Part shown: positions 55,901-64,000 of the stretch, in pieces
How the letters are laid out: the number at the start of each line of letters is the position of its first letter
How positions within the stretch are numbered: the first letter of the stretch is position 1
DNA from: Ashinkailepas kermadecensis
Lineage: Eukaryota; Arthropoda; Thecostraca; Neolepadidae
Length of the DNA: 64,000 bases
Direction of reading: 5' to 3'
Assembly (NCBI GenBank): GCA_034440615.1
Contig: JAOTOM010004621.1
Location: 214,001-278,000, forward strand
Notes under the pieces: model-generated
Database searches by the model: none
Seen by the model: the letters and a program-made list of their open reading frames with translations, nothing else
Told to the model about the DNA's origin: nothing
Made by a program: the position numbers and the translations under genes

Positions 55901-58356
55901 TCATCAACAGCTTTCTTCAACAATACATGTTCGTACGTAGCATGGTGTGTGGAGAAAACCGCTGAAAATCCAAATGAAAGCATCAGGTCTACCTCTCAGT
56001 GGAGGAATAAGGACTTGAATCGCTGCAGCAAAGAAGTTTTGCGGTGGTTTCAAAGGTATGACGGTCGTGCTTGACAGGACCGGTCGGGGGTGCCTCTAGT
56101 GAACTTTTATCTTTATACATCGCGCACACTCACTCGGGTTCGCCCTCACTCCTAGCTAACCAGCACAATGCGCCTGTGCTAGGCAACTGAGGGCAAGTGT
56201 CACTACCGCAGTGCGGTCGGATCATCTATCAATCTATCCGCCCATCTATCATCATATGTGCATTGTCTTTAGTGTTCTTACAGTCACGCGCCTTCGAGCA
56301 TGTATGTACAGCCAAAACCATGCACTCACTAGAGTGCATTATTAACGGCAGGAATAAAAAGCGCTACCTCTACCTGGGACCGACCTCGATAACTCGGGAT
56401 GCAAATCAATCACTTTGGCCATTTTCTCGCCTAGACGGATGACAAGTACCGGCTGTGGTGCGAGGTGCATGGTAAGTGCCGGCTATGATGCTAGGTGCGT
56501 GGTACACTGTAAAAAAAATGGTTACCACTTTTGCTGCTAATTGCATGCTAAGTGACTGCTTCAAACAACGCTGTTCCCTAAGGATGCTAGTAACAAGCAA
56601 AAGGATGCTAGCAACAAGCACCATATGTACTATTCGGCTGGAAGGGGCTAATTATAGCCTACAGGTGTTAGACTGCAAGCATGAGGATGCTTGATCCTCG
56701 CAGCCATGAGTGTTATGCCAAGCAGTCCAGAATAATACAACTGCTTATATCTAGCACTGTTACAGTCCGTGTTTTTTGGCGAGAGTTTGAGCGCTCTACG
56801 GCTGCTTGCAGTTTGCAATTGGGTAGTTAAAATAAGCAGCGTGGAAAATGGTGGCAACATTAGCACATTAACGCTGCTTAACGAAACAACTGCACGAAAA
56901 TTTGCCCATTTTGGTTTGGGATTCGATGGCGTGCGGACCGGTGCAGTCGTGCGATTGAGGTGAAGAAAAGAGTGAAGTCTCTCTGGGGTCAAGAGAACCT
57001 CTAGATCCAGAATCATAAGCCTGTCATAGTCTGTACAAGGTGGGTGTGGCTTCACAGCAAATGTTTTCCCACATCCCTGGTATAAATCTGAATATGTCAG
57101 CACAGTCTTCAAATAATGGTTTGTCGTTAAGTGTGAGATGTCGAAAGGAGTACGGTAGGATGTCGAAATTCGCCATGGAAACGATGTCATTTCACATCAA
57201 TTATAAGTTCTTGGAACACAATTCTGATCCAACAGCGTACTCATGCGTGCATGTTTTTCTTTGTTTATGATACTTAATTTAGGGTTAACTATTTTAGAGA
57301 TAGCAATGCAAAATACCTATACTAATCAACTGATATTGTATAACAGACCACATCATGGGTAATCCTCGCACCCGGAATTGAGCCAAGAGACTTGTGGACA
57401 TCACAATCCGCAATAGTGAGCATCAGCCTGATACTTATCAACAAGATACTGTTGGAATAAGATATCAAGACTTCATAACGACTCATCATGAAGCAGGATG
57501 TCGATACTCCGTGGAGAGGGATGTCAATTCAGTGTTCAGAAAGTGATACATTCTACCCTATTTGACGAATAATTTATCACTGTGTCCGCATCTTACCAAC
57601 CTCGCTGCATACACCCTGAAATTAGGTGATCTGAATGACCTACGCAGTTAATGCACCCTCAAGCTACAATAACCAACACACCTGAGCTTGACAACACATA
57701 ATACTCGGCATGCTTAGCAAGGCATATGTGGTATTGGTCTGGGACAAACAAGTCTAATTGTTATTTTATGATATTATTAATATATGGACACTGAAAAGTG
57801 CATTGGGCTATGCCAGTTGCAGCTTATTATGTGGGCTAAAAATTCATTTATCAGACAATGGTTTTTGGGCGGTTTATTGTGCTACTCAGAATTTATTAGC
57901 TGAAAGAAAGCTAAAGAAACTGGATTATCACCACCAATTGTTGCTACCAGATCATTTTATAGTCTTAACCTAGATGGCCCACTGTGGCTCTTTTTAAGTT
58001 TTAAGTTTTAAGTTCTATAAGTTATGAATTTATGACATTATTATGGTTTTCATCGGTTTATTCCTAATTATGTAGTCATGGAGCCATTGGATCTGCTCTT
58101 TACATCAGCATTTGTTCATGACTGGCACTGTACCATGAAAGACTGAACTGTGATAAATGTGGAGCTTGCATTACACATGAAAGAAATTGTCTGGGTTAGG
58201 CTTCGTTGGTTTATTTGGCAATATTGCCAACTCCAGAAAGGTGCTTAATTCAAGCAGCCCTGTGGTGCTGGAATTTGACATCTGAAAGGGGTGATAATCT
58301 TCTTAATAAGATAATCTTAATTAGCACCATAGGGGTGATAATCTTTTTTTTTTACA
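55901..58356. other. No gene recognised
   Basis: A 180-codon minus ORF (56648-57190) has no known motif. Short duplications (gtgccggctatgatgctagg; ggatgctag-aacaagca) lie at 56440-56620. 57980-58020 has a gttttaa repeat. Nothing else recognised. Confidence 0.4.
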
Positions 58357-58575
58357 GTGTGTGATGTGTCACCGAGTCACCGTCATCACCTATGCTATTC
58401 TGTCATCGGGTCACCGTCATCACTGTCATTATCTATGATGTCCTCTCATCGGGTCACCGTCTTCACCTATGATGCTCTGTCACCGGGTCACCGTGTCACC
58501 TACGATTTCCTGTCGCCGGGTCACCGTGATGCAAAATAGGTGATGGCCTATGATGTCCTGTCATCGGGTCGCGGG
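58357..58575. repeat. ~35-bp tandem repeat, about 6 copies
   Basis: The unit is roughly gtcatcgggtcaccgtcatc / acctatgatgtcct, diverging toward the right. Confidence 0.85.
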
Positions 58576-58945
58576 TGGCTTGTGTTGGCTGTCATGTACA
58601 TTCCGATTCATACTTCAACACAGCTTCGCGACTACCAGCTATGGCTGGAACACGCAACTGAAAGGGAAACGGAAAGCATCATCATGTTGATGACGTCATA
58701 GTTATTGGTGTTTGGCGGAATCCCGACGCTTTTTGCCGTGCAGTGCAGATTAGCTGAGAAGCAGTGCAGGTTTAAAGGCACTGTCATGTTTAATGATATA
58801 TTGATGTGGGGGAGAACGGCGTGAGTTGGGAAGGAGGGGATTGAAGCGCACGCAGCGGACAGGTGGTAAGCCATGTAACCTTTCACATTATCGATGGGCG
58901 TCCTACCACTCTGCTAGCTCGGCTGGTTCTGGACTGCTGAGCTTC
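58576..58945. other. No gene recognised
   Basis: Unassigned sequence up to the SINE that follows. Confidence 0.5.
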
Positions 58946-58949
58946 ACAA

Positions 58950-59222
58950 TAAGTCACGGACGGTGATTGTACAGAATCAGAATCAGAGCCATGCACTGCC
59001 CCAGCTGACTTGGCTCCTTCCTTCGGGTCTGAGGCTTGCGCCGGCCCGGCTCAGACATCTGGACGTCTGGCTCAGGCTCCCATCTGTCGGACTCAAACAT
59101 CCGTGTTCCGAACTTACAATGCCGTACATTGTCCCGATCAACACCCTGAGACAGGTGAGACTCGAACCCACAACCTTTCGATTGTGAGACGAGCATCTTA
59201 CACCTAGACCACTCGTCCCCTT
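58950..59222 (-). repeat. Second tRNA-derived SINE family
   Basis: The minus-strand head ggggacgagtggtctaggtg ... gatgctcgtctcacaatcga ... ggttgtgggttcgagtctca has A and B boxes at about 59191-59213 and 59159-59170. Its anticodon arm looks tRNA-like. The body follows (about 59000-59150) and ends near ctctgattctgattctgt at about 58972. Different from the SINE at 47478-47800. Confidence 0.75.
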
Positions 59223-60519
59223 AGTGGCTTGTCATGCACATATCGGTTCGGTACGGTACCGAACCGACATTAGGCTATGTCAGCATCGCAAAGGATAGGG
59301 GCTGTGAACATCAAGATAGCCGTCCAAGTTGACGAAAATCATCTGTTTAACTCTCAAATCGTTCAATGGCCCGCGCATTTACATTACTACCTTATAGTGT
59401 AAAAAAAACACTAATTTTCATTGTAAAATACGCAAGCTTTTTGCCATATCCGCCTATGCTGCCACAATATTTGATGCTCTAGTGCAATGTTCTTCATTTA
59501 ATTCCAGTATGTGTCATTTGGATCTCCACCGCGACCAAATTGGCACAACGGAGAACCAAATACTTTTGATAGCAGTGGCGAAAATGTTCGCCCATGCACA
59601 GACAACCAATAGCTGTAACGGTTTCTTTCATTGGAGGAAATTGCTCACCCCACTTGGCTGGTGCAATGCCATTGTGGCGTATCCAAGTAAAAATATCGCA
59701 CTACCGACATCTAAGCGAGGCTATATGCGATCAGTTTCTTTTCAAAATTAGATTGTACTTTTAGGTTAGAATTAATTCAATATTTTCTTGAGGAGGGGAG
59801 GCTCTACAGAATCAGAGTCAGTGTTAGCTCAAAACAGAGTGATGTCTTACGGAACCATGTTACCCTATCAGCTCATATTTTTTTTTCGATACAAATATCT
59901 GGAAGTTGTCTCATAATATACAATATTTATTAAGTTATGCCAGTATATCAAGTTTAAGTTGCTTATCAACTTTTCCAAGCTGCAAGAGAGATTAGCCAAA
60001 TGACTGCAAGCCCGGCTGGCATTGGCTGATGGTGGGAAATATTAGAGCCGTGGACAAGGCTATTTCAAAGTTGAAATTTCTTTAAATTAAATTGTGGTGT
60101 GGGGAGATGAGGAGTCATTTTCAATCTCAATTTTCTATAGTGTACACCCATAAACCCAATGATTAAGAGCGGAAATTACTGGAGGAGGAGGCTCGAGATT
60201 TTCATATATGGAAAGCTCGACCCTTGGGCTACGTAAGCTACCGGGGGAATGGATGTTATGTACACATTAACGGAGCATATTATAACTGATGATCAAGACC
60301 GCAAAATATATTTTTTGCTTACTTTTCAAAGCGTAAGCATATGCTTGAAATCATGGTAGGAGTAGAAAATCAAGGTGCCAGAAATGTGACAAAATTATGG
60401 GAGAAGATGGCAGTTACGGAAACTTATCAAGATATCGGGAAGTAGAAGTGCAAATACGTCATGCCAGCTGCGTACCATTTCTCGTCCAAATTTGGACATT
60501 GGGTGGCATTGTTAATGAC
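59223..60519. other. No gene recognised
   Basis: Unassigned AT-rich sequence, with an 89-codon ORF at 59482-59751 lacking motifs. Confidence 0.5.
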
Positions 60520-60728
60520 CAAACTCCACTGCTGTTTGCATAAGTTTATTGTTACAATATCATAACATCTACCTAAACTCAACTGCTGTCTGCATGAGTA
60601 TATAGCTACCATATCACATATGCCGAAACTCCACTGCTGTCTGCATGAGCTTATAGTTACCATAGCACATCTGCCCAAACTTTACTGCTGTCTGCATGAG
60701 TTTATAGTTAACATATCAAAACATAGGC
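60520..60728. repeat. 51-54-bp tandem repeat, 4 copies
   Basis: Copies start at 60521, 60575, 60626 and 60677. Core aaactccactgctgtctgca / tgagtttatagttaccatat. Confidence 0.9.
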
Positions 60729-61349
60729 AAACAGATTAATAAATTCCCTATGGGGACCAATTGGGTGGCTAGCCCAAGAGATAACTTCTACATGAAGCAG
60801 AGGTATCACTTTTTCAAATGATTGGAGGAGGGGGTAAAGGGTATTAGTCAGTTGCGAACTGAATGTGATCTACCGTACACCTAAAGCACGAGAGGGTGGA
60901 AGTTATTGGGAGCTTGTGGTCTCCCCATCTCGAAATGCATGCGGCATCCAGCCCTTATCTCACACTTTTATGCTAGGCTTAATTAATTTAAAATAAGTTA
61001 AAAACAAGCTTGTTGATCAGTAACTACTTTGGTGTGGTTGAGTCATGCTGGGGTTAGTTCGGATGCTAAAGCTGAGCTTGACATCCATTTGCGCATCTGA
61101 CAGAGGAAGATGACGTGCTGGGACACAATGTCGCTAGTCTCCACAACTCATGAACACGTCAACCCCATCTTACCCTTGACCTATTCGCTATAATGAAGCA
61201 TATCGCACATTGGTAGCATCCCATGACAATTGGGAATTATGTGGTGAGCATGAAAAGCTGGTATCAGTTATTAGGTTTACACAGGTATCGACTCAACGTT
61301 TAAAAAAAAATTATCGGAAAGCTGAAATTTCCGATTTATAAAATATAAA
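60729..61349. other. No gene recognised
   Basis: Unassigned sequence. Confidence 0.5.
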
Positions 61350-62010
61350 TTGAGTCCAAATTCTTCACGGGATGGTTGTATGAACCAGGGTCCTAAGCAG
61401 AATTCGCTGCGTGAACCTTAACACCATCACTCGATGTGGGAATTCCAGTTCATCTGCAGAGTTTTGACCGCTAGTTTTACGTGCCGTTGATGGATCGACG
61501 CGGCCGCTGCGGTACCGCGTCCCCGGCCTCGTCGGGTCAGTTCCGCTGCGGTGCCGCGTCCCCGGCCTCGTCGGATCAGTTCCGCTGCGGTGCCGCGTCC
61601 CCGGCCTCGTCGGATCAGTTCCGCTGCGGTGCCGCGTCCCCGGCCTCGTCGGGTCAGTTCCGCTGCGGTGCCGCGTCCCCGGCCTCGTCGGGTCAGTTCC
61701 GCTGCGGTGCCGCGTCCCCGGCCTCGTCGGGTCAGTTCCGCTGCGGTGCCGCGTCCCCGGCCTCGTCGGGTCAGTTCCGCTGCGGTGCCGCGTCCCAGGC
61801 CTCGTCGGGTCAGTTCCGCTGCGGTGCCGCGTCCCCGGCCTCGTCGGGTCAGTTCCGCTGCGGTGCCGCGTCCCCGGCCTCGTCGGATCAGTTGCCAACT
61901 GATCCTCCCAGCCGGGGGCTATACGAGCGCGTGAAGCGATTTGTACTCTCCTTGCCACGACATGGGAGACCAGTTCAGGCCAGCGCTCTAATCAACTGAG
62001 CTATCGGGAC
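61350..62010 (-). repeat. SINE carrying an internal minisatellite
   Basis: Same family as 47478-47800. Head on the minus strand at 61983-62005 (gatagctcagttgattagag, then cgc), then gcttcacgcgctcg, ggatcagttggcaactgatc, and the 3' end ggaccctggttcatac / gaatttggactc at about 61355-61400. Between the head and the 3' part, a body segment that is single in the 47.5-kb copy is repeated about ten times, lengthening the SINE from about 320 to about 660 bp. Confidence 0.85.
61505..61893 (-). repeat. 39-bp minisatellite inside the SINE, about 10 copies
   Basis: The plus unit is ttccgctgcggtgccgcgtc / cccggcctcgtcgggtcag. Sites gggtcag/ggatcag vary; one copy has cccagg for ccccgg. Because 39 is divisible by 3 the repeat is open in frames on both strands (for example GAASPASSGQFRC), which is not evidence for a protein. 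Confidence 0.95.
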
Positions 62011-62015
62011 GGCTA

Positions 62016-63399
62016 TCTTTAGCCCTATTGCGGTAGGGCTAAAGGTCTAAATCTGGTATGCCTAAATCTGTAGGGGGATACTGCAGCACTAAGATCCCGA
62101 AATCCATTGGGTCGATTTATAAACTGGATAGTAGAAACGAATTATACTGGTCCAATCTACGCTTTTATAAGGTAAAAATATATAATTTTTCGTAAAGGCG
62201 AAAACAGGAGGCAATACTTGGGAAAATTCATCAACACCATGTCAGACTATGTTTGTAACTGACACGGGTACAATTGTACATATTTCGGTACCAGTCATCC
62301 TTAGTGGTCCAATGCACTACTTGACGTTCATACCTGTACACATAAAGCAGACAATGGCGTGATCAGGCGCCTAATGAGGGAGTGGGTATCGTTTGTTATT
62401 TGTGGATGATCTTTCTTCGCATTCTGTGCCACAAATGTCTATTATTTTACCATTCTTACATAATATCAATAGTTCCATGAGTTTTTTTTGTTCAGGGTCA
62501 TTGCCAGGGAAGGATGGTCGGAAGGATCTCGAGCGGCCCGCGTGGGCAGGCTACAACAAATATTGGCTCTTGGAAATATGCTCTGGCTCCGCCATTGCGT
62601 GTGATTCATTGCCACCGTTTGTCCTGAACACACTCCTCCACTCCTTGGTCCGCCATTAGCAACGTATCACCCTCGTCAAGCCATTATTTGTAGTTATTTG
62701 AATAGAATATGTACTGAATACCTCTCGTCTCCTCCTGGATCCGCCATCGCGAAACATATGTGATGCGTTTATACCGTTGGTACTGAATTTACCCGACCCT
62801 CCCATATTTCCGATGGCAACGTAAATGATACCGTTTTTAGAAAATCTGTCACTTGCTGGCATGTGTTCCCTCGCTTACTCATACGCACATAATTAACGAA
62901 TTTACAAATGAGAAACATTCAGTGGAGGAGAAGGTGGACTCCCCGCCAACAGGAATATGCCTATGGTGAGCATATCCGGAAAAAATAATACCTGTTTATC
63001 GCTCCAGCTGTTGGTATTCTTCAGGGTTACTAGATATGAAGGTATTCATATTGGCCCATTGCTGTTGTCGCCAATGCTGTCTTGCATTCCTACCAAATTT
63101 GGAGAAATGAAGGAAAGCTCAATAGCCGAGTATAGCAGCTGTGCAGGCCGTACGGACGCAGCGAGACCAGTGATTTTGATAAAGTGCACCATAACCAGGG
63201 TCGTAGAGCACCCGTGATGTTCTACACCCCACGGGAGATGCTCGCGGCCAGCGTCCAGCCGTGCTGTGGCCGGCCCTCTGGAAGAATCTGCCACACGGTC
63301 AGGAGGGACGCTAGTCCCTGGTGGATTCTTTTCACCAAAGGAGTTATTGAAGCCCGCCAGAACGCGACACACTCCAACCGGAAAACAAACTATCAATAT
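62016..63399. other. No gene recognised
   Basis: A ctggatccgcc motif near 62738 links part of this to the repeats at 4480-5340 and 26628-26860. The rest is unassigned. Confidence 0.45.
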
Positions 63400-63562
63400 T
63401 TTAGATAACAGTTATAGTTATGATCAGAAGATAACAGCTATAGTTATGATCAGAAGATAACAGCTATAGTTATGATCAGAAGATAACAGCTATAGTTATG
63501 ATCAGAAGATAACAGCTATAGTTATGATCAGAAGATAACAGCTATAGTTATGATCAGAAGAG
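63400..63562. repeat. 26-bp minisatellite, about 6 copies
   Basis: The unit is ataacagctatagttatgat / cagaag, copies almost identical. Confidence 0.95.
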
Positions 63563-63867
63563 CAGAAGTTGAAAACTTGCAACGAGTATGACGATCTCTG
63601 ACGAGTGGCGGTCGGCTCGCGTCATGTCACCGCGTTAACTTTTTCATACACGGAGGATAGATTCGCTTGGGCTCATCCCTGCTCGAACGCACCGACAAAA
63701 GCTGCTCTTTCAGCTGCTCTACAGGGCACACACCGCAGTCATGCTGAGTTGTGCGGACGCCCCGGCGGCAGCAGCTGTTCTTTCCAGCTCTCACCATCAA
63801 CAGTGCCCTGAGGTGGTGGCCTTTGCCCCCGCTGACCCTCTGACACTGGCAAACGGCACGTGTCGTG

Positions 63868-64000
63868 TCACTCAGCACCACGTGTCGCGTCACTCAGCAC
63901 CACGTGTCGTGTCACTCAGCACCACGTGTCGTGTCACTCAGCACCACGTGTCGCGTCACTCAGCACCACGTGTCGCGTCACTCAGCACCACGTGTCGCGT
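63868..64000. repeat. 22-bp minisatellite, runs off the window
   Basis: The unit is cacgtgtcgcgtcactcagc + ac, with gtcgtgtc variants. At least six copies; each carries a CACGTG E-box. The upstream 63600-63867 is unassigned and GC-richer. Confidence 0.92.

Noticed and set aside
56648..57190. 180-codon minus-strand ORF
   Set aside because: No known motif or repeat family recognised, no supporting splice signals, and a plus-strand ORF overlaps it.
61365..61999. ORFs on both strands with 13-residue repeats (GAASPASSGQFRC; GTDPTRPGTRHRS)
   Set aside because: The 39-bp unit is divisible by 3 and stop-free; it lies inside a SINE.

Overview
This is eukaryotic, most likely invertebrate animal DNA. 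It holds short exons with consensus GT/AG splice sites, SINEs with tRNA-like heads, non-LTR and Penelope-like retroelements, piggyBac- and hAT-like DNA transposons, and very many minisatellites. The mix of elements and the GC-rich codons of the host exons would suit an arthropod, perhaps a crustacean, but the species cannot be fixed from sequence alone. There is no sign of prokaryotic operons, CRISPR arrays or rRNA.

The only host gene I recognise is a dipeptidyl-peptidase-4-like gene (S9B family) on the minus strand. Two beta-propeller exons are visible, at 46419-46493 and 19221-19453. They lie in the right order for minus-strand transcription and both have good splice sites. They are about 27 kb apart, so most of the mobile DNA at 20-46 kb appears to sit in its intron(s). 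A weaker candidate first exon with a TATA-like box lies at 5674-5849 (+).

Layout: 1-2340, diverged ~165-bp satellite in head-to-head orientation; 3110-4309, dead piggyBac transposase; 4480-5340, GC-rich interspersed repeat; 8020-9905, GC-rich stretch and a 25-bp minisatellite; 10836-11060, RT fragment; 12190-15230, decayed CR1/L2-like retrotransposon; 19221-19740, DPP exon fused to a 44-bp minisatellite; 24536-25832, microsatellites including ~400 bp of (TA)n; 27487-31208, nearly intact hAT-like transposon; 31211-38024, two nearly identical Penelope-like elements forming a giant palindrome; 38025-38395, A-rich junk; 39403-43235, second non-LTR element split by a TTAA-flanked insert (40038-40858); 45085-45290, tRNA-like foldback; 45595-46493, tandem repeats and the other DPP exon; 47478-47800, SINE; 48780-50570, 62-bp array; 52845-54422, 20-bp array; 58357-64000, further tandem repeats and SINEs, one of which (61350-62010) has grown a 39-bp minisatellite inside its body.

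The most unusual signal concerns the DPP exons. Each abuts a minisatellite whose repeat unit spans the exon/intron junction, so the splice donor (46.4 kb) and the splice acceptor (19.45 kb) are each present about seven times in tandem. Together with the SINE whose interior became a minisatellite and the higher-order periodicity of the three large arrays, this points to a genome with a strong local tandem-duplication process that acts on functional sequence.
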